From: Bradyrhizobium sp. 190 | GTDB lineage: Bacteria; Pseudomonadota; Alphaproteobacteria; Rhizobiales; Xanthobacteraceae | DNA: 64,000 nt | Assembly (NCBI RefSeq): GCF_023073415.1 | Contig: NZ_JADPJL010000037.1 | Coordinates: 1-64,000, forward strand | Reading direction: 5' to 3' | In this document: piece after piece, positions 8,781 to 17,977 of the stretch | Position numbering within the stretch: position 1 is the first letter of the stretch | Layout of the letters: every line of letters starts with the position of its first letter | Made by a program: the position numbers and the translations under genes | The notes under the pieces: model-generated | Database searches by the model: none | The model's input: only the letters and a program-made list of their open reading frames with translations | Told to the model about the DNA's origin: nothing

Positions 8781-9062
8781 TCCGGGCGACCCAACTGGCA
8801 TTGATGTGCGGCGCACTTGAGCCAGCCTGCCCCCTGGAAACCGACGATCCCGAGTGCGCTGGCCGCTGGCGCCTGAACGGTTGTTTCATGTGAGGCGGCA
8901 GGACGTCGTTATCGTCAGGCGCTGGCATGATGGGGAAAAAAACCAGCGAACTCCAATGTGCGCAAGAAACATTCTTATTTCAGCCAAACCGGCACGATTG
9001 TTAGGCCCCCTGCGGGCGGCGCTGCTATATGTCGAGCATGCGAATGAAACTATCTCCCCGAT

Positions 9063-9893
9063 ATGATTGATCCCCTCTACGTAGCGTCGGGATTCGGCGT
9101 CGGCGTGCTGGTCGGGATGACGGGCGTCGGCGGCGGCTCGCTAATGACGCCGTTGCTGATCCTGCTGTTCGGCATCCATCCATCGACCGCGGTCGGCACC
9201 GATCTGCTCTACGCCGCGGCGACCAAGACCGGCGGCAGTCTGGTGCATGGCTGGGCCCGCAGCATTCACTGGCCGGCGGTGATCCGCCTTGCCAGCGGCA
9301 GCATCCCGGCGAGCATCGTAACGCTGCTCGTGCTGTGGCAGCTCGACCTCAACGGGGAATCCGCGCGCAGCCTGGTCAATCTGGTGCTGTGCTTTGCGCT
9401 CATCCTCACGGCGACATCGCTGATCTTCCGCAAGGCGATCATGGATCGATACCGCCCGAATATGGAACAGCTCGATACCTCGGCGACTGGCCGCGCGACC
9501 GTGGTGGTCGGCGTCGCGCTGGGCGTGCTGGTCTCGATTTCGTCCGTAGGCGCCGGCGCAGTTGGCGTCACCGCGCTCCTGCTGCTCTATCCACGCCTGC
9601 CGATGGCGAGCATCGTCGGCTCCGACATCGCGCATGCGGTGCCGCTGACATTGGTGGCCGGCATCGGCCACTGGGCGCTCGGTTCCGTCGATTGGGCGCT
9701 CATGGGTGTGCTGCTGATAGGCTCATTGCCCGGCATCGTTATCGGCAGCTACTGTGCGGTTCGCGTGCCGGAGACGGTGTTGAGGCTGGTACTGGCCTCC
9801 GTTCTGGTTCTGGTTGCCGGCAAGCTTGTCGTCAATGAGCTGCATTTGTCGCCGGAGAGCATCGCGGCCTTTGCCAGGAGCAGCACCCATTAG
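9063..9893 (+). CDS. TauE/SafE-family membrane exporter
   Basis: 276 residues, eight or so membrane segments, with the twofold-repeated TauE/SafE signature: GVLVGMTGVGGGSLMTPLL at the N-terminus and GVLVSISSVGAGAVGVTALLLL in the second half. The family exports sulfite, sulfoacetate or other small organic anions. It lies about 3 kb from the sulfur cluster but in a separate unit, so a sulfur role is plausible and unproven. The ATG is used; the 282-base gap upstream shows no other gene. Confidence 0.92.
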   Translation: MIDPLYVASGFGVGVLVGMTGVGGGSLMTPLLILLFGIHPSTAVGTDLLYAAATKTGGSLVHGWARSIHWPAVIRLASGSIPASIVTLLVLWQLDLNGESARSLVNLVLCFALILTATSLIFRKAIMDRYRPNMEQLDTSATGRATVVVGVALGVLVSISSVGAGAVGVTALLLLYPRLPMASIVGSDIAHAVPLTLVAGIGHWALGSVDWALMGVLLIGSLPGIVIGSYCAVRVPETVLRLVLASVLVLVAGKLVVNELHLSPESIAAFARSSTH

Positions 9894-9922
9894 AGCGTGC
9901 TCCCGGCAATTTCGTATTCGCC

Positions 9923-10711
9923 CTACTCGGCGGTCCAGCCGCCGTCGATGGAGTAGTTGGACCCGGTGATTTGGGCTGCATCGTCGCTGCACAGGAACAG
10001 TGCCAGCGCAGCAACCTGCTCTGACGTCACGAACTCCTTGGTCGGTTGGGCGTCAAGAAGCACGTCCTTGATGACCTGCTCCTTGGTCATGTTGCGCGCC
10101 TTCATGGTCTCGGGGATCTGGTGCTCGACCAGCGGCGTCCAGACGTAGCCCGGGCTGATGCAGTTGCAGGTGATCTTGAAGGTCGCAAGCTCCAGCGCCA
10201 CCGTTTTTGTCAGCCCCGCGATGCCGTGCTTGGCAGAGACATAGGCCGACTTGAATGGCGAAGCCACCAGCGAATGCGCGGAAGCGGTGTTGATGATGCG
10301 GCCCCAGCCGCGCTTCTTCATGCCGGGCACGGCGGCACGGATGGCATGAAACGCCGATGACAGATTGATCGCAATGATCGCGTCCCATTTCTCGATCGGA
10401 AACTCCTCGATCGGGGCGACGAACTGGATGCCGGCATTGTTGACGAGGATATCGACCGAACCGAAGGTCTTCTCGCCGAGCGCGACCATTTCGGCGATTT
10501 CGGCGGGCTTGGTCATGTCGGCAGGCGAATGCACCGCGCGTACCTTGAAATCGGTCTCGATGCCGGAACGCTCGCGCTCGATATCGGCCGGGACGCCCAT
10601 GCCGTTGAGGACGACATTGGCGCCGGCGCCGGCGAAAGCGCGCGCGTAAGCCAATCCGATGCCGCTGGTCGAGCCGGTCACGACGGCGGTCTTGCCTTTT
10701 AATGTACCCAT
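9923..10711 (-). CDS. bdhA: 3-hydroxybutyrate dehydrogenase
   Basis: 262-residue SDR closely resembling bacterial D-3-hydroxybutyrate dehydrogenase: VTGSTSGIGLAYA for NAD, NNAGIQFVAPIEEFP, Ser144, Tyr157 and Lys161 (SAYVSAKHGIAG), and NCISPGYVWTPLVEHQIP, a segment distinctive of BdhA. It oxidises D-3-hydroxybutyrate to acetoacetate in polyhydroxybutyrate breakdown. The ATG at 10711 has AGGAG eight bases upstream, inside the last codons of the patatin gene; a GTG three codons earlier is possible. The near-overlap implies translational coupling with the patatin gene. Confidence 0.93.
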   Translation of the reverse strand: MGTLKGKTAVVTGSTSGIGLAYARAFAGAGANVVLNGMGVPADIERERSGIETDFKVRAVHSPADMTKPAEIAEMVALGEKTFGSVDILVNNAGIQFVAPIEEFPIEKWDAIIAINLSSAFHAIRAAVPGMKKRGWGRIINTASAHSLVASPFKSAYVSAKHGIAGLTKTVALELATFKITCNCISPGYVWTPLVEHQIPETMKARNMTKEQVIKDVLLDAQPTKEFVTSEQVAALALFLCSDDAAQITGSNYSIDGGWTAE

Positions 10712-10716
10712 TGCAT

Positions 10717-11892
10717 TCACTCCTGCTTGGCTCCGGGGGATTTGGGAGCATCCCTCGTCATATCGTAGGCCATCATGGTCTCGCCGGATTGCGGACCCTC
10801 CAGCACGTCCTTGTGACGCATCGACTGATGAACGTCGCGGACGCCTGCGTTCCAGTGCTCGACCATGGCGACATGCGAAAAGTCGTAATCCTTGGATGAG
10901 GTTTCGTAGTTCTTGCTCTTGTAGATCAGGTGCACGACCGTGACGGTGTTTTCCTTCGCTGCCTTGCGCAGGAATTCGACCGACGGATCGTTGTTCAAAT
11001 GATCCGGTAATTTGCCGAGCAGATCGCGCACCGCCTTCCGCGCGTTGTGGATCTGCTTGTTCTTGTCGGTGGTTATGCGGGTGCGGCTGGAATAGCGGAT
11101 ATCCTTCTCGCGCTCGGCGGCCTCCAGTAGCGACGTCGGCAATTCTCCGCGCGCGCTGAACAGGTCGACCTGGAAGATCAGGAGATCTCGCTGGGTTTCA
11201 TGGCCGAGCACGTAATCCAGCGGCGTATTGGAGGCGATGCCGCCGTCCCAGTAATGCTCGCCTTCGATCTCGACGGAGGGAAAGCCGGGCGGCAGCGCGC
11301 CGGAGGCCATGATGTGCTCCGGCCCGATCTTCTTGCCGTGCTTCCTGAATTCGAAACTGTCGAAATACTTGAGATTACCCGATGTCACGCCGACCGCGCC
11401 GACGCTGAGCCGCGTCTTCAGATCGTTGACGCGATCGAAGTCGACAAGCCGCTCCAGCGTCTTCCTCAGCGGCGCGGTGTCGTAATAGCTTTGCGATTGC
11501 GGGCTGCCCGGCGGCCATAGCGGCGCCGGCGGAATGCGCGGCGTGAAGAAGCCGGGCACGCCGAAGGTGGCGATCAGGGCGGCGCTGGTCTCGTTGAACA
11601 GCGAGCGCGCGCGGTCGCCGGTCGGTACGGGATTCCACGGTACCGGAGACGACGCCATCTCCCAGAATTCCTTGAGGCGATCGACGCGCGTTTCAGGGCC
11701 ATTGCCGGCAATGATCGCGGCATTGATGGCGCCGATCGAAATGCCCGCGACCCATTCCGGTTCGAAGCCCGAGCGGCACAGCGCCTGAAAGGCGCCGGCC
11801 TGATAGGATCCGAGCGCGCCGCCACCCTGCAGGACCAGCACGCGCTGCGCTTTGGCAGGCGTGGTTGCGGGCGCGGGGTTTGAATGATCCAT
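10717..11892 (-). CDS. Patatin-like phospholipase (DUF3734 type)
   Basis: About 391 residues. The patatin Ser-Asp dyad is intact: oxyanion loop GGGALG (23-28), nucleophile Ser52 in GISIGA, and Asp216 in WDGGIASNTP. The C-terminal part, with KSKNYETSSKDYDFS, matches the DUF3734 extension. Family members hydrolyse acyl esters of phospholipids or other lipids. It is directly upstream of bdhA with only five bases between the stop and the bdhA start, so a role linked to intracellular polyester or lipid turnover is a reasonable guess. Start uncertain: TTG at 11904 or ATG at 11892; neither has a clear ribosome site. Confidence 0.9.
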   Translation of the reverse strand: MDHSNPAPATTPAKAQRVLVLQGGGALGSYQAGAFQALCRSGFEPEWVAGISIGAINAAIIAGNGPETRVDRLKEFWEMASSPVPWNPVPTGDRARSLFNETSAALIATFGVPGFFTPRIPPAPLWPPGSPQSQSYYDTAPLRKTLERLVDFDRVNDLKTRLSVGAVGVTSGNLKYFDSFEFRKHGKKIGPEHIMASGALPPGFPSVEIEGEHYWDGGIASNTPLDYVLGHETQRDLLIFQVDLFSARGELPTSLLEAAEREKDIRYSSRTRITTDKNKQIHNARKAVRDLLGKLPDHLNNDPSVEFLRKAAKENTVTVVHLIYKSKNYETSSKDYDFSHVAMVEHWNAGVRDVHQSMRHKDVLEGPQSGETMMAYDMTRDAPKSPGAKQE

Positions 11893-12028
11893 CGTGACCG
11901 TCAATCAGTGGGCAGAGAGGCCGGCACCGTGGCGGCAGTTCGCGACGGCGTCAATCGGCGAGATCGAAGCAAGGATCACGCCGAGTTTACCGCCTTGTGA
12001 GGCATCGAAGCCCGCAACCGGACCTGCT

Positions 12029-12526
12029 TCAGGTTGATGCAAGGATAAGCGTCCAGAACACCTTGTATTTGGTGCCTGGAGCATAAGCCGCCGCGATGCC
12101 CAATTTTGTGACACCGTTCTTGAGCATATTCGCCTTGTGCGGCGGCGAGTCGCGCCAACCGGAGAAGGCTTCCGCCAGGGTGTGATATCCGGCCGAGACA
12201 TTTTCGACGGCGAGCTTGGCCGGATAGCCGGAGGCTCCCAGCCGCTTGTCCAGCGGGCCCTTCACATTGTGGTCCATCTTGTTGCGGGCCGCCATCGCCT
12301 GCGACTGCTGTTCGGCGAGCCGGGTTAGCTCGGGATCGACCACCACGGTGCCGAGGCCGTTGTTCTGGCGGTACTGCGAGATCATGATCGCGGCGGCGAC
12401 CGTGTCGAGCGTGGCGCCGGGTTGCGCCATGTCGAGATACATGGCCGGCTGATCCGGGATTTTGACGTCTGCCGAGCAGCCGGCAAGCAGCAAGAGCCCG
12501 ATAATCGCGGTAGTCGCCCGTTTCAC
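12029..12526 (-). CDS. CAP-domain (SCP/PR-1) lipoprotein
   Basis: 165 residues from a GTG with GGGGGA seven bases upstream. The N-terminus is a lipoprotein signal: a short basic start, hydrophobic run and lipobox LLAGC. The mature part is a bacterial CAP domain: LTRLAEQQSQAMAARNKMDHNV with the conserved His, AVENVSAGY, and GWRDSPPHKANMLKN. Role in bacteria is unclear (possibly cell wall or lipid binding). The longer open frame upstream runs into a palindromic repeat and is not coding. Confidence 0.9.
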   Translation of the reverse strand: MKRATTAIIGLLLLAGCSADVKIPDQPAMYLDMAQPGATLDTVAAAIMISQYRQNNGLGTVVVDPELTRLAEQQSQAMAARNKMDHNVKGPLDKRLGASGYPAKLAVENVSAGYHTLAEAFSGWRDSPPHKANMLKNGVTKLGIAAAYAPGTKYKVFWTLILAST

Positions 12527-12620
12527 TGAAGAATCCCCCAAGGCTGGACGGCCGTTGTTGCATACCAACCGTGGCTGAATGGTGAACGGGGGTGCGATTT
12601 GGCGGTCATTGCTGGGCGCG

Positions 12621-12709
12621 GTAGCCCGGATGGAGCGAAGCGCAATCCGGGAACGGTCCGTCCGCGTGGCAAGCGGCCCCGGATTACGCTTGCGCTCCAT
12701 CCGGGCTAC
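12621..12709. repeat. Palindromic repeat, family B-like (GTAGCCCGGATGGAGCG)
   Basis: Two arms of about 30 bases (12621-12650 and 12679-12709) are near-perfect reverse complements that begin and end with GTAGCCCGGATG / CATCCGGGCTAC. It lies between cysA and the CAP gene and could fold into a long hairpin at the end of the sulfate operon. The shared centre GGAGCGAAGCG links it to the element at 33.5 kb. Confidence 0.9.
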
Positions 12710-12721
12710 GGGCTACGGAAT

Positions 12722-13771
12722 TCACTCCTGGGCGGCAAAGATCCGGTAGCGGCGGGGCTGCAGGCCGATGATCTCGCCGGCCTGGAGTTCCCGGTCCCGG
12801 GGAGCGTCGATCTCGATCACGGTCTTGCCCTCGCCGCCCGAGAGCGTGACCTCCGCCCGCTGGATCGGGCCGAACGAGCGGACGTGGCGCACCGCGCCTT
12901 CCAGCGAGCCGGTTCCCGCCGGCCCGATCTGCATGTCGTGGCGGCGGACGAACAGTTTTGAGGCGCCGGAGGCCGCGCCGTCGGCGGCGATATTGAGCGG
13001 CCGGCCGCCGAGCCGCACCGAGCCGCCGGTAACCTCCACCGGCAGCACGATGGATTCGCCGATGAAGCCATGGACGAAGGCGGTGGCGGGATTGTCATAG
13101 ACATCGCCGGGCGAGCCGATCTGTTCGATACGGCCCTTGTCCATCACAACCACGCGGTTGGCGACTTCGAGCGCCTCTTCCTGATCGTGAGTGACGAAAA
13201 TCGAGGTGACGTGGATCTCATTGTGCAGCGACCGCAGCCATTGCCGCAGCTCTTTGCGCACCTTGGCGTCGAGCGCGCCAAACGGCTCGTCGAGCAGCAG
13301 GATGCGCGGCTCGATCGCCAGCGCACGCGCCAGCGCAATGCGCTGCCGCTGGCCACCGGACAATTGGCTGGGATAGCGATTGGCCAGCCAGTCGAGTTGC
13401 ACCAGATCAAGCAATTCCTTGACGCGCGCGCGGATCGTGGCCTCGTCCTTGCGGATGGCACGCGGCTGCACGCGCAGGCCGAAGGCGACGTTTTCGAACA
13501 CCGTCATGTGGCGGAACAGCGCGTAGTGCTGGAACACGAATCCGACATGGCGCTCGCTCGCGCCGTGTCCCAGCGCATCCTCGCCGTCGATCCGCACTTC
13601 CCCGGCGTCGGGCCAGTCGAGGCCTGCGATGATCCGCAACAGCGTGGTCTTGCCCGAACCGGACGGACCAAGCAGCGCCAGCAATTCGCCCTTGCCGACC
13701 TTAAGATCGACATTGTCAAGCGCTGCGAACGCGCCGAATTTCTTGACGATATTTTTGACTTCAATGGTCAC
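12722..13771 (-). CDS. cysA: Sulfate/thiosulfate ABC transporter, ATP-binding protein
   Basis: 349 residues. Walker A GPSGSGKTT, signature LSGGQRQRIALARALA, Walker B ILLLDEPFGALD and the switch His in FVTHDQEEA are all visible. A C-terminal TOBE-like domain (about 235-349) is typical of CysA. It powers import of sulfate or thiosulfate with CysT and CysW. It is the last gene of the transport block, overlapping cysW by 11 bases, and the palindromic repeat after it may end the transcript. Confidence 0.96.
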   Translation of the reverse strand: MTIEVKNIVKKFGAFAALDNVDLKVGKGELLALLGPSGSGKTTLLRIIAGLDWPDAGEVRIDGEDALGHGASERHVGFVFQHYALFRHMTVFENVAFGLRVQPRAIRKDEATIRARVKELLDLVQLDWLANRYPSQLSGGQRQRIALARALAIEPRILLLDEPFGALDAKVRKELRQWLRSLHNEIHVTSIFVTHDQEEALEVANRVVVMDKGRIEQIGSPGDVYDNPATAFVHGFIGESIVLPVEVTGGSVRLGGRPLNIAADGAASGASKLFVRRHDMQIGPAGTGSLEGAVRHVRSFGPIQRAEVTLSGGEGKTVIEIDAPRDRELQAGEIIGLQPRRYRIFAAQE

Positions 13772-14735
13772 GTGGATCGTCCCTTGGGGTTTGTCCTTCG
13801 TCCAGACGCTGTTCGAGAACGGTCTTCACGACCAGCGTGATCAAGGCCAGCATCGCCAGCAGCGAGGCAATCGCAAACGACGCCACGAACTGATACTCAT
13901 TATAGAGAATTTCGACCAGCAGCGGCATGGTGTTGGTCTCGCCGCGGATATGGCCCGACACGACAGACACCGCGCCGAACTCGCCCATGGCGCGCGCGTT
14001 GCACAGCAGTACGCCATACAACAGGCCCCATTTGATATTGGGCAGAGTGACGCGGAAGAAGGTCTGCAGGCCTGATGCTCCCAGCGAGATCGCGGCCTCT
14101 TCCTCCTGCGTGCCCTGCTCCTGCATCAGCGGAATGAGCGAGCGGGCGACGAATGGAAACGTCACGAAGATGGTGGCGAGCGTAATGCCCGGCACCGCGA
14201 ACAGGATGTGGATGTTGTTCGCCTGTAGCCACGTGCCCCAATAGCCCTGCGCGCCGAACAAGAGCACGAAGACGAGACCCGAAATAACCGGGCTGACCGA
14301 GAACGGCAGGTCGATCAGCGTGATCAGGAAAGTCTTGCCGCGGAATTCGAATTTCGCGATTGCCCAGGCCGCGATCACGCCGAACACGAGGTTCAAGGCG
14401 ACCGAGATCGCCGCAACCAGCAGCGTCAGCCTGATCGCCGAAAGCGCCTCCGGCTCGGCCAGCGCGGAGAAATAGGCGCTGATGCCTTTCGAAAAGGCCG
14501 ATGCGAACACCACGACCAGCGGCAGCACGACAAAGACGGTGAGGAAAGTGACGGCAAGCGCGATAATGACGAAGCGGACGGGTGCGGGCTCGGTCCGCAG
14601 GTCTTTCGGCGAAGCAACCGCGCGTGCCCGGTCGCTCGCCTCGCGGTGCGATGGCGGGGAGATCGCGAGGTCGGCTGTTGACGCATAGGCCCGCATCGGT
14701 GTCGCTGGCGTCACAAAGCTTGATTGCGTCGGCAT
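13761..14735 (-). CDS. cysW: Sulfate ABC transporter permease CysW
   Basis: 324 residues from the ATG at 14735, ten bases after the cysT stop. Six membrane segments and the permease EAA loop (EEEAAISLGASGLQTFFRVTLP) are clear, as is the C-terminal run that contacts CysA. The order cysT-cysW-cysA and the overlap with cysA fit co-translation. A longer frame upstream overlaps cysT and is unlikely. Confidence 0.95.
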   Translation of the reverse strand: MPTQSSFVTPATPMRAYASTADLAISPPSHREASDRARAVASPKDLRTEPAPVRFVIIALAVTFLTVFVVLPLVVVFASAFSKGISAYFSALAEPEALSAIRLTLLVAAISVALNLVFGVIAAWAIAKFEFRGKTFLITLIDLPFSVSPVISGLVFVLLFGAQGYWGTWLQANNIHILFAVPGITLATIFVTFPFVARSLIPLMQEQGTQEEEAAISLGASGLQTFFRVTLPNIKWGLLYGVLLCNARAMGEFGAVSVVSGHIRGETNTMPLLVEILYNEYQFVASFAIASLLAMLALITLVVKTVLEQRLDEGQTPRDDPRDH

Positions 14736-14745
14736 TGACCGTCCC

Positions 14746-15582
14746 TCAATGCACGGGGATGCGGGCTTGCGCCCAGCGTTGCAGGCGATTGACGACAAGG
14801 ATGATCAGGAACGAAGCCAGCAGCATGATAACGGCGATTGCCGTCGCGTCGGCATAACGAAACTCGGACAACCTGATCACGATCAGGAGCGGCGCGATTT
14901 CCGATACGTTCGGCAGATTGCCGGCGATGAAGATCACCGAACCGTACTCGCCGACCGCACGCGCGAACGCCAGCGCAAAGCCGGTCAGCAGCGCCGGAAT
15001 CAGGCTCGGCAGGATTACTCTGAACACCGTGTGCCAGCGGTTGGCGCCGAGGCTCGCGGCCGCCTCCTCGATTTCAGGATCGAGATCGATCAGGACCGGC
15101 TGAACCGTGCGCACCACGAAGGGGATGCCGATAAAGACCATCGCAATGAAAATGCCGATCGGCGTGAATGCGACCTTGATGCCGAGTTCGGCCAGCGGCG
15201 CACCGAGCCAGCCCTTTGTCGCGAACAATTGCGTCAGCGCCACGCCGGCGACCGCGGTCGGCAACGCGAAGGGAATGTCGACGATGGCATCGAACAGCCG
15301 CCGGCCCGGAAAGCGATAGCGCACCAGCGCCCACACGATGATCGTTCCCATCACCAGGTTGACGCAAGCTGCGGCAAAGGAGAGGCCGAACGAAATCTTC
15401 AGCGCATTAAGCGTGCGGCGGCTGGTGAGAATTTCCCAGAACTGTGCGGGCGAAAGCTCGAACGTCTTGAGAAAGAGACCGGCGAGCGGGATGAGGATGA
15501 TAACGGAGAGCCATGTCAGGGTCAGTCCCATGGTGAGACCGAACCCCGGCAAGCTGCTTCGCCGCGCGACCGCTGTGCTCAC
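14746..15582 (-). CDS. cysT: Sulfate ABC transporter permease CysT
   Basis: 278 residues, GTG start preceded by GGGGGA. Six membrane segments; the EAA motif reads EEAAASLGANRWHTVFRVILPSL (split here by family convention). With CysW it forms the membrane channel for sulfate import. It follows the binding-protein gene after 40 bases. Also called CysU in enterobacteria. Confidence 0.95.
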   Translation of the reverse strand: MSTAVARRSSLPGFGLTMGLTLTWLSVIILIPLAGLFLKTFELSPAQFWEILTSRRTLNALKISFGLSFAAACVNLVMGTIIVWALVRYRFPGRRLFDAIVDIPFALPTAVAGVALTQLFATKGWLGAPLAELGIKVAFTPIGIFIAMVFIGIPFVVRTVQPVLIDLDPEIEEAAASLGANRWHTVFRVILPSLIPALLTGFALAFARAVGEYGSVIFIAGNLPNVSEIAPLLIVIRLSEFRYADATAIAVIMLLASFLIILVVNRLQRWAQARIPVH

Positions 15583-15622
15583 AAATCCCCCTGCTTCCGG
15601 CTATGGCTGGCTGTCGGCCAGA

Positions 15623-16612
15623 TCAATTCTTGTAAATCTGGTCGAAAATGCCGCCTTCGCCGAAGTGATCCTTCTGCGCCTTGGTCCAACCACCAAAAAC
15701 GTCGTCGATCGTGAAAAGTTCGACCTTGGCGAAGGATTTTTCGTATTCCTTCGCGATCTCCGAATCGCGCGGACGATAGGAATTGCGCGCGGCAATTTCT
15801 TGACCCTCCTTGGTATACCAATACTTCAGGTAGGCCTCGGCGACCGGGCGGGTGCCTTTTTTGTCGGCAACCTTGTCGACTACCGCGACCGGCGGCTCGG
15901 CCAGAATCGACAGCGGCGGCGCCACGATCTCGAACTTGTCCTTGCCGAATTCGCGCTGCGCCAGGAACGCCTCGTTCTCCCACGCCAGCAGCACGTCGCC
16001 GACGCCGCGCTCGACGAAGGTCACCGTCGAGCCGCGCGCACCGGTATCGAGCACCGGCACATTCTTGAAGAGGTCGCCGACGAATTTCTTCGCCTTATCG
16101 GCGGAGCCGAATTTCTTTTCCGCAAAGCCCCACGCCGCCAGATAGTTCCAGCGCGCGCCGCCCGAGGTCTTCGGGTTCGGCGTAATCACCTGCACGCCGG
16201 GCTTGATCAGATCGTCCCAATCCTTGATGGCCTTGGGATTGCCCTTGCGCACCAGGAACACGATCGTTGAGGTATAGGGCGAGGCATTGAGCGAGAGGCG
16301 TTTCTGCCAGTCCGGCGCCACCAGCCCCTTGGCGGCGATGGCGTCGATGTCATAGGCCAGCGCCAGCGTAACCACGTCCGCCTGCAGGCCGTCGATAACG
16401 GAGCGCGCCTGCGAGCCCGAGCCGCCATGCGACTGCTTGATCTCGACGCTCTTGCCGGTTTCCTTCTGATAGGCCGCCGCGAACGCCTTGTTGAAATCGG
16501 CGTAGAGCTCACGCGTCGGATCGTAGGAGACGTTGAGCAAGGTGTAATCGGCAGCGAAGGCCGAACTCGCCCAGAGCAGTCCCGCGACGAGCGGCAGAAT
16601 GCGACGGATCAT
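15623..16612 (-). CDS. sbp: Sulfate-binding protein of ABC transporter
   Basis: 329 residues. Start at the ATG at 16612 (GGAGA six bases upstream), giving the signal peptide MIRRILPLVAGLLWASSAFA. Family motifs: TLLNVSYDPTRELYADFNKAF, QSHGGSGSQARSVIDGLQADVVTLAL and YRPRDSEIAKEY. It captures sulfate (possibly thiosulfate) in the periplasm for CysTWA. It lies 121 bases after cysH on the same strand, so it may be read through from the reductase genes or have its own promoter in that gap. Confidence 0.95.
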   Translation of the reverse strand: MIRRILPLVAGLLWASSAFAADYTLLNVSYDPTRELYADFNKAFAAAYQKETGKSVEIKQSHGGSGSQARSVIDGLQADVVTLALAYDIDAIAAKGLVAPDWQKRLSLNASPYTSTIVFLVRKGNPKAIKDWDDLIKPGVQVITPNPKTSGGARWNYLAAWGFAEKKFGSADKAKKFVGDLFKNVPVLDTGARGSTVTFVERGVGDVLLAWENEAFLAQREFGKDKFEIVAPPLSILAEPPVAVVDKVADKKGTRPVAEAYLKYWYTKEGQEIAARNSYRPRDSEIAKEYEKSFAKVELFTIDDVFGGWTKAQKDHFGEGGIFDQIYKN

Positions 16613-16733
16613 CGTTGATCTCCATTCGGCTTGACGAAGTATATCATCAACCACGAACGCATAAGTCGCGACGAAAGGCCGCTTAGTCAACGAAACCGCA
16701 TTTCATTGTTTGCGGTTCCGCAACGGCGTTGTC

Positions 16734-17465
16734 CTAAGAAGTCTTCGTCGTATGGATGCCGCATTCTCTCTTGGCCTGGCCACGCCAGCGGCCGGCCCGC
16801 GCATCCTCGCCGGGCGCCGTCCGGCTCGAGCACGGCATGCAGCCGACCGACAGGTAACCCGAGGCGACCAGCGGATGCGCCGGCAATTTTGCCATTTTGT
16901 AGATCGCTTCGATCTCTTCGCGCGAAACATTGGCGAACGGGTTGAACTTCAGTTTGGCGCCATCGTCCTCGACAACAGGTATTTCGGCGCGTGCCCCGCC
17001 CTGAAAACGCTTGCGTCCGTTGATCCAGGCCGAGAACGGCTTGAGCGCCCGCGCCAGCGGTTCCACCTTGCGGATACGGCAGCAGGCATCGGGATCGGAG
17101 AACCACAATTCGCGTTCCGGGTCCTCGCGCGACAGCGTCTCTTCCAGGGGCTTGATCGAGCGAACGTCGGTGAGGCCAAGCGTAGCGATCAGCGTGTCGC
17201 GATAGGCGAGTGTCTCCTCGAACAGCCAGCCGGTATCGAGGAAGACCACGGGAATTGCAGGATCGACATCCGCCATCACCTTGAGCAGCGCCGCCGATTC
17301 CGTGCCGAACGACGAGACCAGCGCGAGATGCTCGCGGCCGACAGTCTTCAGTGCGGCTTCAATGACTTCCGCCGGCGACGCATCGCGCAAGGCGCGATCG
17401 AGCAACTGAGCCTGCGAAATATTCGCCGCATCCGTGGTCAGGGTCTGCTGTAGGATCGCGCTCAC
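16734..17465 (-). CDS. cysH: Adenylylsulfate (APS) reductase CysH
   Basis: 243 residues, PAPS/APS reductase family. The catalytic Cys is in ECGIH (Cys235). Two further cysteine pairs are present, Cys128-129 (DACCRIRK) and Cys209/Cys212 (GCMPCS), which bind a [4Fe-4S] cluster in the plant/rhizobial APS reductases and are absent from E. coli CysH. So the substrate is probably APS rather than PAPS. GTG start overlaps the DUF934 stop by four bases (GTGA), implying coupled translation. Confidence 0.95.
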   Translation of the reverse strand: MSAILQQTLTTDAANISQAQLLDRALRDASPAEVIEAALKTVGREHLALVSSFGTESAALLKVMADVDPAIPVVFLDTGWLFEETLAYRDTLIATLGLTDVRSIKPLEETLSREDPERELWFSDPDACCRIRKVEPLARALKPFSAWINGRKRFQGGARAEIPVVEDDGAKLKFNPFANVSREEIEAIYKMAKLPAHPLVASGYLSVGCMPCSSRTAPGEDARAGRWRGQAKRECGIHTTKTS

Positions 17466-17977
17466 TGGCCGGCACTCTCCGAATGACGCAACTGCATCCG
17501 CCGATTGAGCGCGGTGACGCGGCCATCGCCGGTCGGCTGGTAGAACACCGAATAGCGCTTCACAGTCTCGGCGAAAGCATCGGCATCGGCGTCCTTCTTC
17601 ACCTCGAACGCGTCGAAGCCGGCGCGCGACATGAACACGAACTGATCACGCAGCACCTGGCCCGTGGCGCGTAGCTCACCGTCATAGCCGTGCCGCTCGC
17701 GCAAAAGGCGCGCCTGGCTGTAGGCGCGGCCGTCGCGGAAGGACGGGAACACCAGCGCTACCGCGGCGAGACGATCGAGATACGGCACGAGATCGTCGAG
17801 ATTTCGATTGTTCGGCCAGATCACCCCAAGCTTGCCCGCGCGCCGCAGCATGGCTTCCGGATCTTCGAGAAACCGCGCCGCTGGAACGAGGATCGCACCA
17901 TCGCCTGGCAGTTCGGCACCGTCGGCAATTTGGACGAACAAGTCAGTGGTGATTCTTCCGTTCTTAACGAGTGGCAT
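17462..17977 (-). CDS. DUF934 protein of sulfite-reduction operon
   Basis: 171 residues with the DUF934 pattern: VPAARFLEDPEAML, then VIWPNNRNLDDLVPYLDRLAAVALVFPSFRDGRAYSQARLLRERHGY (as a family block), and RAGFDAFEVKKDADADAF. These proteins are almost always encoded between cysI and cysH in alpha- and betaproteobacteria. Biochemical function is unknown; an assembly or electron-delivery role has been suggested by location only. It overlaps cysI by 14 bases and cysH by four. Confidence 0.92.
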   Translation of the reverse strand: MPLVKNGRITTDLFVQIADGAELPGDGAILVPAARFLEDPEAMLRRAGKLGVIWPNNRNLDDLVPYLDRLAAVALVFPSFRDGRAYSQARLLRERHGYDGELRATGQVLRDQFVFMSRAGFDAFEVKKDADADAFAETVKRYSVFYQPTGDGRVTALNRRMQLRHSESAGQ

